A DNA stretch of 64,000 nucleotides. It comes from CALBZE01 sp036381255. Its GTDB lineage: Bacteria > Gemmatimonadota > Gemmatimonadetes > Longimicrobiales > RSA9. Shown here piece by piece: positions 1 through 7,829 of this stretch. Position 1 is the stretch's first letter. Each line of letters starts with the position of its first letter. Position numbers and translations under genes: made by a program. The notes beneath the pieces are model-generated. The model saw only the letters and a list, made by a program, of their open reading frames with translations, did not search any database and had not been told where the DNA came from. The stretch is from contig DASVDG010000033.1 in assembly GCA_036381255.1 (NCBI GenBank), positions 7,362 to 71,361 on the forward strand. The letters are read 5' to 3'.

Positions 1-448
1 AGGGCAGCAGCCCGAGCAGGTTCGAGATCAGGATGAAGAAGAACAGCGTCACGATGAACGGCACGAACCGCTCGCCGCCGTGACCGATGTTCGGCAGCGC
101 GACCTCGTCGCGCAGGAACAGCACGAACGCCTCCACCACGTTCGCCGCGCCCTTCGGGCCCCGCTTCGCCCCCTCCGCGTGCGCCCGCTTCGCGCTCCGC
201 GCCGCCGGAAGCAGGATCGCCAGCACCACCAGCGCCGCGACGAACATGAAGAACACGTGCTTCGTGATCGACAGGTCGAGCGTCACCGGACCGAGCGGGA
301 CGTGGATCTCCGGAAAACGGATCACCTTCCCCGCCACCTCCCACTCCGGCGAGTCGGCCAGGTGGTGGAGGATCATCTCCTTCAGATTGAACTCGCCGCC
401 CTCCGCCTGCGAGGCGGCCGCCAGCGATGGAATCAGTCGTCCGATCAT
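1..448 (-). CDS. atpB: ATP synthase F0 subunit a (partial at window edge)
   Basis: This is the N-terminal part of the membrane subunit a, which forms the proton half-channels against the c-ring. About 149 codons are visible and the rest lies left of base 1. The ATG at 448 opens a soluble N-terminus (MIGRLIPSLAAASQ), followed by the FPEIHVPLGPVTLDLSITK segment and the first hydrophobic helix (HVFFMFVAALVVLAILLP). Then come the VEAFVLFLRDEVALPNIG and FVPFIVTLFFFILISNLLG segments typical of bacterial subunit a. The start codon overlaps the stop of the upstream gene in an ATGA, so translation is probably coupled. The catalytic Arg region lies outside the window. Confidence 0.93.
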   Translation of the reverse strand, partial: MIGRLIPSLAAASQAEGGEFNLKEMILHHLADSPEWEVAGKVIRFPEIHVPLGPVTLDLSITKHVFFMFVAALVVLAILLPAARSAKRAHAEGAKRGPKGAANVVEAFVLFLRDEVALPNIGHGGERFVPFIVTLFFFILISNLLGLLP

Positions 449-816
449 GTCCGCGAGGTACCCCGATGTAGAAATACCGGTTCAAGCAACACGAGCAGGA
501 TCACGAAACCCGCGACACTCAGCAGCAGCGGCGCCGGTTGCAGCGGAAAGTCGCGCGCGCGCGTGACCCACACGCCCAGCGCCGCGACCATCAGGAAGCG
601 CAGCAGCGAGCCCCCGCCCCACGCCACCAGGAACTGCTCCGGCCGGCCCCGCACCGCCAGCAGCCCCGCGAACGCCGCGAGTTGGATGGCGTACGCCACC
701 CCCGCACCCGCCCACACCGCCGGCGCCGATCCCGGCCCGACCACCGCACCCACACCGAGCGCGAGCGCGGCCAGCACCGCCAGCGAAACCGCCGCGTACT
801 GCGCCCACGCCTTCAC
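445..816 (-). CDS. AtpI-like membrane protein of the atp operon
   Basis: A 123-aa protein of almost continuous hydrophobic segments (about four TM helices) between atpZ and atpB. In this position, ATP synthase operons often carry protein I, thought to aid c-ring assembly or Mg2+ supply. I see no signature motif, so the name rests on position, size and topology. The GTG start at 816 overlaps the TGA of atpZ (GTGA), and its own stop overlaps the atpB start, so the three genes are translationally coupled. An in-frame upstream extension to 1089 exists but would overlap atpZ in another frame and is rejected. Confidence 0.7.
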   Translation of the reverse strand: MKAWAQYAAVSLAVLAALALGVGAVVGPGSAPAVWAGAGVAYAIQLAAFAGLLAVRGRPEQFLVAWGGGSLLRFLMVAALGVWVTRARDFPLQPAPLLLSVAGFVILLVLLEPVFLHRGTSRT

Positions 817-1067
817 CGCCGGCCCTCCCCGCCCTCTCCCCGGTCCCGCCGGCGCGGCTCGATCACCAGGTGGTAGTACATGTAATAGAATCCGGCCGCC
901 GCTCCCACGAGCGCGCCCAGCAATGCAAACACGTTCTCCGTCCCGACCCACGCGTCGACCCGCGACCCGAGGTACAGAAACAGCAGCGTACTCGCCACCC
1001 ACGTCAGGCCGTACCCCATGAAGCGGCCGACCTCGGCCGATGTCGAGCGCTGCGGCTTCTTCTGCAT
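813..1067 (-). CDS. atpZ: AtpZ/AtpI-type small subunit, first gene of atp operon
   Basis: An 84-aa protein with two hydrophobic helices (GYGLTWVASTLLFLYLG and FALLGALVGAAAGFYYMYYH) joined by a short acidic loop, followed by a basic and Gly-rich tail. This is the usual shape of the F0F1-ATPase_gene1/AtpZ family, which sits first in bacterial atp operons. I chose ATG 1067 (MQKKPQ). A GGAGG lies directly against it, so the alternative ATG at MGYGLTW cannot be excluded. An in-frame extension to 1130 would start inside the upstream palindrome and is unlikely. Confidence 0.75.
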   Translation of the reverse strand: MQKKPQRSTSAEVGRFMGYGLTWVASTLLFLYLGSRVDAWVGTENVFALLGALVGAAAGFYYMYYHLVIEPRRRDRGEGGEGRR

Positions 1068-1110
1068 CCATCCTCCGTCCGCCGGGCACGCGCAGTCCCC
1101 TAAGCTATCC

Positions 1111-1132
1111 GCTTGTGAAATTTTTCGCAAGC
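1111..1132. promoter_or_regulatory. Rex-like palindrome upstream of the atp operon
   Basis: GCTTGTGAAA-TT-TTTCGCAAGC is a 22-bp palindrome with one mismatched pair. It matches the known Rex operator TTGTGAA-N4-TTCACAA except for one base. It lies 44 bp upstream of the atpZ start and is the most AT-rich patch in a GC-rich intergenic region. Rex senses NADH/NAD+ and is known to regulate atp genes in some bacteria. Binding here is inference, and no rex gene is in the window. Confidence 0.6.
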
Positions 1133-1591
1133 GCCCCGGCGGACGCGTGGGACAGGGGGCGCCGCGGGGTCGTAAAGTGCGGCGGAAACACGGGTTCGGG
1201 GCAAGAATGGCGTCGGGCGCGAGCGGGCGCGGCGCAGACCGCCTGCGCCGACGGTCGGCACAGGGGGTCGGTGCGCCGGACCGGCGGGGCGGTGGGGCGG
1301 CGGGGCGGGCGGTGGGTGGCCGGGCCCGTGGCCGGCACTTCGTCGCGCACGCATGCGGGCGGCGTGCGGCGGGTCCGCCGGTGACGGGGAACTCGCCGAA
1401 TCGTCGAAGGTACAGTGGGAGCGAAGCGGGTGAAGCGCGGATCCGCGCGGGCCCGGGGGGTTTCGCCCGGCGGCGGCGGGAGGCGCCGGGCCGTGGCGGT
1501 GCGGGCGGGCGGACGGGGTAAACGGCCCCGATCCTGCTGTAGTCGGGGCGGAGCCGCGGATCCGAGAACGAGAGAAGGGGAACGGAACGGA
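1133..1591. other. Divergent intergenic region, atp operon / moxR
   Basis: About 460 bp of very GC-rich DNA between divergent transcription units. Open frames cross it on both strands, but none has protein-like composition or a ribosome-binding site. The only signal I can support on the right side is a purine-rich AGAGAAGGGG at 1571-1580, which may serve as the Shine-Dalgarno for the ATG at 1592. I see no clear sigma-70 promoter for moxR. Confidence 0.5.
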
Positions 1592-2617
1592 ATGGAAGCG
1601 ACGGTGGCGCGACAGGTGCAGCCGGCCGAGGGCGACGTGGAGTTGCTCGAGCGGCTGGCGGCGGTACGCACGGCGATCGAGGCCGAGATCGGCAAGCGGG
1701 TCATCGGCCAGCGCGCCATCGTGGAGGGGCTGTTGACGGCACTGCTGGCGGATGGCCACGTGCTGCTGGTGGGGGTGCCGGGGTTGGCGAAGACGCTGTT
1801 GATCTCGACGCTGGCGGAGGCGCTGGACCTGAAGTTCAGCCGGATCCAGTTCACGCCCGACCTGATGCCGTCGGACATCACGGGGACGGAGGTGCTGGAG
1901 GAGGACCGGACGACGGGGAAGCGGGCGTTCCGGGTGGTGCGGGGTCCGGTGTTCGCGAACGTGGTGCTGGCGGACGAGATCAACCGAACGCCGCCGAAGA
2001 CGCAGGCGGCGCTGCTCCAGGCGATGCAGGAGCGGGAGGTGACGGTGGCCGGCGTGACGATGCCGCTGGACCGGCCGTTCTTCGTACTGGCGACGCAGAA
2101 CCCGATCGAGCAGGAGGGGACGTACCCGCTGCCGGAGGCGCAGCTCGACCGGTTCATGCTCGAGCTTCGGATCGGGTACCCGTCGCGGGAGGAGGAGGAG
2201 CGGGTGGCGATGCAGACGACGGGAGCGGCGATTTCGAAGGTGGAGCCGGTGCTGGACGCCGCGGAGCTGGTCGCGTTGCAGGGTCTGGTGCGGCGGGTGC
2301 CCGCGCCGCCGTCGCTGGTGGCGTACGCGGTGCGGCTGGCGCGGGCGACGCGGCCGGAGGATGCGGACTCCCCGGAATTGACGCGCCGGTACGTGAGTTG
2401 GGGTGCCGGCCCGCGCGCATCGCAGTACCTGGTGTTGGGTGCGAAGGCGCGTGCGGCGCTTTCGGGACGAGGCGTTCCGACGTATGATGACGTACGTGCG
2501 GTGGCCCCGGCGGTCCTTCGTCATCGGGTGATGGCGAACTTCCAGGCGGAAGCGGACGGCCGGACGGCGGGCGACCTCGTCGAAGAGCTCATTGAACTCA
2601 GTCGTGCATGGACGTAG
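1592..2617 (+). CDS. MoxR-family AAA+ ATPase
   Basis: A 341-aa MoxR ATPase, a chaperone-like AAA+ protein that usually works with VWA-domain partners. It shows Walker A GVPGLAKT (about 61-68), Walker B LADEINR (about 126-132) and the MoxR hallmark FVLATQNPIEQEGTYPLPEAQ. The sensor-type region LDRFMLELRIGYPSR and a C-terminal lid follow. The start at MEATVARQ is chosen because the upstream extension is low-complexity and a purine-rich SD precedes this ATG. The usual downstream DUF58 and VWA genes are absent and a CNNM protein follows instead, so its client is unknown. Confidence 0.9.
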   Translation: MEATVARQVQPAEGDVELLERLAAVRTAIEAEIGKRVIGQRAIVEGLLTALLADGHVLLVGVPGLAKTLLISTLAEALDLKFSRIQFTPDLMPSDITGTEVLEEDRTTGKRAFRVVRGPVFANVVLADEINRTPPKTQAALLQAMQEREVTVAGVTMPLDRPFFVLATQNPIEQEGTYPLPEAQLDRFMLELRIGYPSREEEERVAMQTTGAAISKVEPVLDAAELVALQGLVRRVPAPPSLVAYAVRLARATRPEDADSPELTRRYVSWGAGPRASQYLVLGAKARAALSGRGVPTYDDVRAVAPAVLRHRVMANFQAEADGRTAGDLVEELIELSRAWT

Positions 2618-2669
2618 ACCGAAGTAGCGGCGATACGGCGCGGCCTCCGAGTCGATGGACGGAGGGGCC

Positions 2670-4019
2670 ATGCTCCTCCTGACCATCGTCCTCCTTCTCG
2701 CCATCGTCGTCTCGGCGGTATTCTCCGCGGCCGAGCTGGCCATCTTCTCCCTGGGCGATGCACGGATCCGGGCGCTCGCGGAAGAGGGGCGCAACGGCGC
2801 GGCGACGCTGGCCCGCCTGCGGGAACGCCCCGACCGGCTCGTCGTGCTGCTCCGGCTCGGCGACGCCGTCGGCGATGTGGCGGCGGCCGCGGCCGGCGTG
2901 GCGCTCGGTTTCCTCCTGGGCGGCATCTACGGTATCCTGATCGCGGCCGGCCTGGCGACGATCGCGATCGTCCTCCTCGGCGAGCTGATCCCGATGGCCG
3001 TCGCGCTGGCGCAGGCGCCGCGCGTGGCGCTCGCCCTGGCCCCGACGCTTCACATCCTCTGCCGCGTGACCGCGCCGTTGCTCGTGCTGCTGGAGCGGCT
3101 CGGACGGCTGTACCCGAGCGCGGTCACGGGCGTCGGCCCGTCGGCGGAGGCCGAGATCCGAGACCTCGGCGTCCTGCGCGGCGGCGACGGCGTGATCGAG
3201 GAGCACGAGCGGCAGCTCATCGAGGGCGCGTTCCGACTGGACGAGATCACGGCCTGGGACATCATGACGCCGCGCGTCGACATCTTCTCGTGGAAGGACG
3301 CGCTGCGGTTGTCGGAGATCGCGCCGGAGCTGGGCACGGTGCCCTACTCGCGGATCCCGGTCTACGGCGAGAGCATCGACGACGTCACGGGGATCCTCTA
3401 CCTGCGCGACGCCTACCAGGCACTGATCGCGGGGCAGCGGGACGTGCGGCTGCGCGCGCTGGCGCGGGAGCCGCTCGTGGTGCCGGGCTCCGTGCCGGTG
3501 TCGAAGCTGCTGCGCGATTTCCAGGCGCGGCGCATCCACCTCGCGCTGGTGGCCGACGAGTACGGCGGGATCGACGGGCTGGTCACGCTGGAGGACGTGC
3601 TGGAGGAGCTGGTCGGCGAGATCGTGGACGAGATGGACGTCGCGGAGGAGCCGATCATCCGCATCTCGCGGGGCGAGATCATCGCCGCGGGCGATGCGGA
3701 CCTGCGCGAGATCAACCACGCGTTCAACATCGCCCTGCCGCAGCTCGAGCACCGCTCGCTGAACGGCTACCTGCTCGAGGAGCTGGGGCACGTCCCCGAC
3801 GCGGGCGAGACGGTCGTCGTGGACGGCGTTTCGATCGAGGTGCTGGAGGCGACGGAGACGCAGGTCGTCCGCGCGCGGCTGAAGCGGCTCGTGCCGCAGG
3901 CCGAAGCCGCGCTGCCGCAGCCGGACGGCGCGACGCGGCCGGAGTCGTCGGGCCGTTCGGCGGACGGCTCCGACACGCATCCGCGGGCGGGCTCGCCGGC
4001 CTCGCGGATCCGCGTCTGA
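2670..4019 (+). CDS. CNNM/CorC-HlyC family transporter-like protein (DUF21 + CBS pair)
   Basis: A 449-aa membrane protein. It has an N-terminal DUF21 region with about four hydrophobic segments, starting MLLLTIVLLLAIVVSAVFSAAE with the SAxFSxxE motif. Two CBS domains follow (ITAWDIMTPRVDIF and the segment containing HLALVADEYGGIDGLVTLED), then a C-terminal CorC_HlyC domain. The family is linked to Mg2+/divalent cation efflux or tolerance. ATG 2670 has an ideal GGAGGGG four bases upstream, which favours it over the ATG at 2655. The last 40 residues are low-complexity. It lies 52 bp after moxR and may be co-transcribed. Confidence 0.88.
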   Translation: MLLLTIVLLLAIVVSAVFSAAELAIFSLGDARIRALAEEGRNGAATLARLRERPDRLVVLLRLGDAVGDVAAAAAGVALGFLLGGIYGILIAAGLATIAIVLLGELIPMAVALAQAPRVALALAPTLHILCRVTAPLLVLLERLGRLYPSAVTGVGPSAEAEIRDLGVLRGGDGVIEEHERQLIEGAFRLDEITAWDIMTPRVDIFSWKDALRLSEIAPELGTVPYSRIPVYGESIDDVTGILYLRDAYQALIAGQRDVRLRALAREPLVVPGSVPVSKLLRDFQARRIHLALVADEYGGIDGLVTLEDVLEELVGEIVDEMDVAEEPIIRISRGEIIAAGDADLREINHAFNIALPQLEHRSLNGYLLEELGHVPDAGETVVVDGVSIEVLEATETQVVRARLKRLVPQAEAALPQPDGATRPESSGRSADGSDTHPRAGSPASRIRV

Positions 4020-4030
4020 GCCTGCGTACG

Positions 4031-4066
4031 ACGGGGCCCCGGCCGCTTGCGCGGCCGGGGCCCCGT
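4031..4066. terminator. Perfect 16-bp GC hairpin between CNNM gene and dehydratase
   Basis: ACGGGGCCCCGGCCGC, loop TTGC, then the exact reverse complement: a 16-bp perfect stem with a 4-nt loop. No U-tract follows. It starts 11 nt after the CNNM stop and ends 15 nt before the next ATG. It may therefore be a terminator or a 5'-UTR structure for the dehydratase, which has no evident Shine-Dalgarno. Confidence 0.6.
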
Positions 4067-4081
4067 CCCCATCCTCCCCGC

Positions 4082-5029
4082 ATGCAGCCCACGCTCGCCG
4101 ACATCTATCGCGCGCGGCGTCGCATCGCGACCGGCGCGTACCGCACGCCGCTGGAGCGCTCCGACTGGCTCTCCGAGGTCGCCGGCTGCGACGTCCACCT
4201 CAAACTGGAGTGCTGGCAGCGGACGCGGTCGTTCAAGATCCGCGGCGCGCTGAGCGCGATCGGCGCGATCCCGGCCGAGGAGCGCGCCCGGGGGCTGGTG
4301 GCGGCGTCGGCGGGGAACCACGGGCAGGGCGTGGCGCTTGCGGCGCGGGAGGTCGGCGCCGCGGCCGTCGTCTTCGTGCCGGCCTCCGCGCCGGCGACGA
4401 AGAAGGCGCGGATCCGGGCGTTCGGCGCCGAGCTGCGCGAGGTCGACGGGACGTACGACGACGCGGAGGCCGCGGCCGCGTCGCACGCGCGGGAAACCGG
4501 CGCGGTGTTCGTCCACCCGTTCGCGGACCCGTGGGTCGTGGCCGGCCAGGGGACGATCGGGCTCGAGATCCTGGAGGACCTGCCGGACGTGCGCGAGGTG
4601 GTGGTCCCGGTGGGCGGCGGCGGGCTCATCGCCGGGATCGGGATCGCGCTGCGGGCGGCCGCCGGCGCGGCGGTGCGCGTGGTCGGCGTGCAGAGCGAGG
4701 CGACGCGCGCCATGCACGATGCGTTCGCGGCGGGCGCGCCGATCCAGACCGAGGCGCACCCGACGCTCGCCGATGGCCTGTCCGGCGCGGTCGAGCCCGA
4801 GAGCTACGAGCGGGCGCGGGCGGTCACGGATGAGATCCTGCTGGTGAGCGAGGACGCGATCGCGGAAGCGATCCGTGAGCTGTACCGTCGGGACGGGATC
4901 GTGGCCGAGGGCTCCGCCGCCACGGCCGTCGCGCTGCTTACCGCGACGGGCTGGCGGCCCACGGGTCCGACGGTGCTGGTGATCACCGGCGGCAACATCG
5001 ACGCCGGCCGACTGGCCGGCATTCTGTGA
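4082..5029 (+). CDS. Threonine/serine dehydratase (PLP, fold type II)
   Basis: A 315-aa catabolic-type threonine ammonia-lyase/serine dehydratase (L-Thr to 2-oxobutyrate, or L-Ser to pyruvate). The PLP lysine lies in RTRSFKIRGAL (about residue 50). ASAGNHGQGVALAA and the glycine-rich phosphate loop PVGGGGLIAG are present. It ends after the PLP domain with no ACT regulatory domain, so feedback control by isoleucine is not expected; serine racemase-like activity is an alternative. It is first in a run with the gamma-CA-like gene (8 bp gap) and thiO. Confidence 0.88.
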   Translation: MQPTLADIYRARRRIATGAYRTPLERSDWLSEVAGCDVHLKLECWQRTRSFKIRGALSAIGAIPAEERARGLVAASAGNHGQGVALAAREVGAAAVVFVPASAPATKKARIRAFGAELREVDGTYDDAEAAAASHARETGAVFVHPFADPWVVAGQGTIGLEILEDLPDVREVVVPVGGGGLIAGIGIALRAAAGAAVRVVGVQSEATRAMHDAFAAGAPIQTEAHPTLADGLSGAVEPESYERARAVTDEILLVSEDAIAEAIRELYRRDGIVAEGSAATAVALLTATGWRPTGPTVLVITGGNIDAGRLAGIL

Positions 5030-5037
5030 AGCGACGA

Positions 5038-5571
5038 ATGGCGACGATCATACCGTTCAACGGGATCCGGCCGAGAATCCACCCCACGGCGTTCATCGCG
5101 CCGACTGCGGTGGTCATCGGCAACGTCGAGATCGGTCCCGAGGCGAGCGTCTGGTTCGGCGCGGTGCTGCGCGGCGACAACCCGCGGCTGGCGATCCGGA
5201 TCGGCGCGCGCACGAGCATCCAGGACAACTGCGTGCTGCACGTCAGCGAGCGAGGCGAGACCGTTGTGGGCGCGGACGCCACGATCGGGCACGGCGCGAT
5301 CTTCGAGAGCTGCACCATCGGCGACGGCGCACTGGTCGGGATGAACGCCGTCATCCTGCACGAGGCGGAGATCGGCGAGGCGGCGATCGTCGCGGCGGGC
5401 TCGGTCGTGCCGGAGCGCATGGTGGTGCCGCCGCGCACGCTGGTGGCGGGCGTGCCCGCGCGGGTGCGCAAGGAGCTGACGGCCGAGGCGATCCGTCGCG
5501 TCGCCGAAGGCGCGCGGCACTACGTCCACCTCGCCCACGACTACCGGCGCCAGGGGATGGGCGAGCCATGA
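5038..5571 (+). CDS. Gamma-carbonic-anhydrase-like hexapeptide-repeat protein
   Basis: A 177-aa left-handed beta-helix protein of the YrdA/gamma-CA family, with repeated I-G/V-G hexapeptides and the segment QDNCVLHVSERGE. Two of the usual three zinc histidines can be placed (LHVSE and IGHGAIFE). The third, normally in IGHxAxLHGC, is replaced because the segment reads IGHGAIFESC. Carbonic anhydrase activity is therefore doubtful. The start is taken at ATG 5038 (MATIIPF); an in-frame GTG at 5026 overlaps the upstream stop. It overlaps thiO by ATGA. Confidence 0.85.
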   Translation: MATIIPFNGIRPRIHPTAFIAPTAVVIGNVEIGPEASVWFGAVLRGDNPRLAIRIGARTSIQDNCVLHVSERGETVVGADATIGHGAIFESCTIGDGALVGMNAVILHEAEIGEAAIVAAGSVVPERMVVPPRTLVAGVPARVRKELTAEAIRRVAEGARHYVHLAHDYRRQGMGEP

Positions 5572-6710
5572 AGGGCCGGACGACGGATGTCGCGATCGTC
5601 GGCGGCGGCGTGATCGGCTGCGCGCTGGCGTGGGAGCTGGCGCGCCGCGGCGTCGACGTGACGGTCGTCGAGAGGGGCGTGCCGGGGCACGGCGCGAGCC
5701 GGGCGGCCGGCGGCATGCTCGCCCCCGTCGCGGAGGCGGACGAGCCGGGCCCGTTCCTCCGGCTGGCGACCGCCAGCCTCGGCCGGTGGCCGGCGTTCGT
5801 CGAAGCGGTGCGCGAAGCGTCGGGCGTTCCGGTCGAGTATCGGGCCGCGGGGAAGCTGTGCGTCGCGCTGGACGACGACGGGGCCGCCGCGCTCGAGGCG
5901 GCGTACCGCTGGCAGCGCGCGGCGGGCCACACCGTCGACTGGCTGAACGCGGCCGACGCGCGCGCGCTGGAGCCGGCGCTCTCCGAGGCCGTGCAGGCCG
6001 CCACGCTCGTGGCGGCGGACCACTGGGTGGACAACCGGCGGCTGGGGCGGGCGCTGTGGGTGGCCGCGGCCCGCGCGGGCGCCCGCGTCCGGACCGGCGC
6101 CGCGGCGGTCGCGCTGCTGCGCGGCCCAGGCCCGGCCGGGTCGACCGGCGTGATCGGCGTCGCGCTCGACGACGGCGGCCGGGTCGACGCAGGCGCGGTC
6201 GTCGTCGCCGCCGGCTGCTGGAGCGGCTTGCTGGCCGGCCTGCCGCGCCCGCTCCCCGTGATCCCCGTGCGCGGGCAGATGGCCGCGGTCCGAACGGTGC
6301 CGCCCGCGCTCGGCCGCACCGTCATGGCGGGGCACACCTACCTGATCCCGCGCGGCGACGGCCGGATCATCATCGGCGCGACGTCCGAGCGCGTGGGGTT
6401 CCGCGCGCACACCACGCCGGCCGGGATCGCCTCGCTGCTCACCGCCGCGCTGCGGGTGGTGCCGTCGCTCGCGGACGCGCCGCTCACGGAGACGTGGGCA
6501 GGGCTGCGGCCGGGCACGCCGGACGGCGGCCCGATCCTCGGGCCCGACCCCGAAATCCCGGGGCTCTTCTACGCGACCGGCCACTTCCGGAACGGGATCC
6601 TGCTCACGCCGATCACGGCGGCGCTGCTCGCGGACGCGGTGACCGGCGAGCCGACCTCGCTGCCGCTCGACGCGTTCGCGCCCGACCGATTCGCGGAGGT
6701 GACGGCGTGA
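5568..6710 (+). CDS. thiO: Glycine oxidase ThiO
   Basis: A 380-aa FAD-dependent amine oxidase of the DAO family. It has the N-terminal dinucleotide motif VAIVGGGVIGCALAWELA (about 8-25), GASRAAGGMLAP, and the C-terminal AGLRPGTPDGGPILG and ATGHFRNGILLTP segments characteristic of ThiO. ThiO makes the glycine-derived imine for thiazole synthesis in thiamine biosynthesis. No thiS/thiG is adjacent, but thiD lies at 9803. The ATG overlaps the previous stop, so translation is coupled. No TPP riboswitch is visible upstream. Confidence 0.9.
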   Translation: MKGRTTDVAIVGGGVIGCALAWELARRGVDVTVVERGVPGHGASRAAGGMLAPVAEADEPGPFLRLATASLGRWPAFVEAVREASGVPVEYRAAGKLCVALDDDGAAALEAAYRWQRAAGHTVDWLNAADARALEPALSEAVQAATLVAADHWVDNRRLGRALWVAAARAGARVRTGAAAVALLRGPGPAGSTGVIGVALDDGGRVDAGAVVVAAGCWSGLLAGLPRPLPVIPVRGQMAAVRTVPPALGRTVMAGHTYLIPRGDGRIIIGATSERVGFRAHTTPAGIASLLTAALRVVPSLADAPLTETWAGLRPGTPDGGPILGPDPEIPGLFYATGHFRNGILLTPITAALLADAVTGEPTSLPLDAFAPDRFAEVTA

Positions 6711-6943
6711 GCCGGCGGCCGAGCACGCCGGACGGGGCGGAAGCCCCGGCCGCGCGATCGGCCGATCCTCCGCCGTCGCGGTCCGTGCCGCCGGCGTCGG
6801 AACCCGCGCCGGAGCCCGCGACGGCTGCGGGCCGGGGTCGGGCCGCGCCCGTCTGCGAGATCTGCGGCACGGTCATGTACGACCGGCACTGCAAGATCGC
6901 CTGCCCGAACTGCGGCTACCTGCGCGACTGCAGCGACCCCTGA
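6707..6943 (+). CDS. Small zinc-ribbon protein with disordered N-terminus
   Basis: A 78-aa protein whose first half is Pro/Ala/Arg-rich and likely disordered. The C-terminus is a compact Cys cluster (VCEICGTVMYDRHCKIACPNCGYLRDC) with two CxxC pairs plus two further Cys, so probably one zinc site. The GTG start overlaps the thiO stop (GTGA), so it is co-translated. No function is assigned; nucleic-acid or protein binding is possible but unproven. Confidence 0.7.
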   Translation: MSRRPSTPDGAEAPAARSADPPPSRSVPPASEPAPEPATAAGRGRAAPVCEICGTVMYDRHCKIACPNCGYLRDCSDP

Positions 6944-7034
6944 TCCGGGCCGCCCTCGTTCTGCTTCGCGTCTCCGGTCGTCCGCGGCGGGCGTCGGTGC
7001 GACTCGTCCGCCGGCCCGCGCCGGCCGCACCGGT

Positions 7035-7823
7035 TCAGGCCGCGCCGAGTGCGAACGCGAGGTACCAGTCGATGAGGCGGTCGCCCCACCCGTGGGCGAT
7101 CGCCGCGCCCATGGCGAGGAACGTGCCGAGCGGGAGGTAGGAGCCCATGAGCGCCGACCCGCCGCGCATCCACAGGATCGGCACGCCGATGAGCAGGCCG
7201 AGGAACGAGCCGAGCAGAATCGTGATGAGCGCCCCGTCGAGGCCGACGAACGCGCCGACCATGGCCATCATGTGCACGTCGCCGAGGCCGAGTGCGGGCT
7301 TGCGGAACAGCTTCTCGCCGCCCCAGGACACGCCCCACATCAGGACGTAGGCGACGGCGGCGCCGACGAGGGCGTCGAGGATGTCGAACCCGCCCGGCAC
7401 GCCGGCGAGCGCGAGGCCGAGCGCCGCGCCGCCCAGCGAGAACTGGTCGGGGATCACCATCTCCTTCGCGTCGGTCATGGCGATCCCGAGCAGCAGCGTC
7501 AGAAACGTCGCGGAACGGAGCGCCTCGATGCTGGCGCCGAAGCGGACCGCCGCGGCGAGCCAGAGGAGCGCGGTCGTCAGTTCGATGAGCGGGTATTGCG
7601 GCGAGATCGCGGCGCGGCACGATCGGCAGCGGCCGCGGAGGAGGACCCAGCTCGCGACGGGGATGTTGTCGTACCACGCGATCGCGTTCCCGCACGACGG
7701 ACAGCGCGATCGCGGCGAGACGACGGACTCGCCCGCCGGCCACCGGTTGATGCACACGTTCAGGAACGAGCCGATGGCGGCGCCTACGAGCGCCGCGTAC
7801 GTCCAGGTGATGGAGTCCGGCAT
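7035..7823 (-). CDS. Prepilin peptidase (type IV leader peptidase, A24)
   Basis: A 262-aa polytopic aspartyl protease that cleaves and N-methylates type IV prepilins and type II secretion pseudopilins. An N-terminal domain with GSFLNVCINRWP is followed by two CxxC pairs (RCPSCGNAI, GRCRSCRAAI) that form the zinc site. Catalytic Asp are in IAMTDAKEMVIPD and GLGDVHMMAMVG (the GxGD motif). Eight or so hydrophobic helices are visible. It lies 6 bp downstream of the SpoU methyltransferase and is presumably co-transcribed. No pilin genes are nearby. Confidence 0.9.
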   Translation of the reverse strand: MPDSITWTYAALVGAAIGSFLNVCINRWPAGESVVSPRSRCPSCGNAIAWYDNIPVASWVLLRGRCRSCRAAISPQYPLIELTTALLWLAAAVRFGASIEALRSATFLTLLLGIAMTDAKEMVIPDQFSLGGAALGLALAGVPGGFDILDALVGAAVAYVLMWGVSWGGEKLFRKPALGLGDVHMMAMVGAFVGLDGALITILLGSFLGLLIGVPILWMRGGSALMGSYLPLGTFLAMGAAIAHGWGDRLIDWYLAFALGAA

Positions 7824-7829
7824 TCGGGC

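Noticed and set aside
1100..2926. 608-aa open frame on the minus strand
   Set aside because: It covers the MoxR gene in antisense, has Arg/Pro/Ser low-complexity composition, and no motif.
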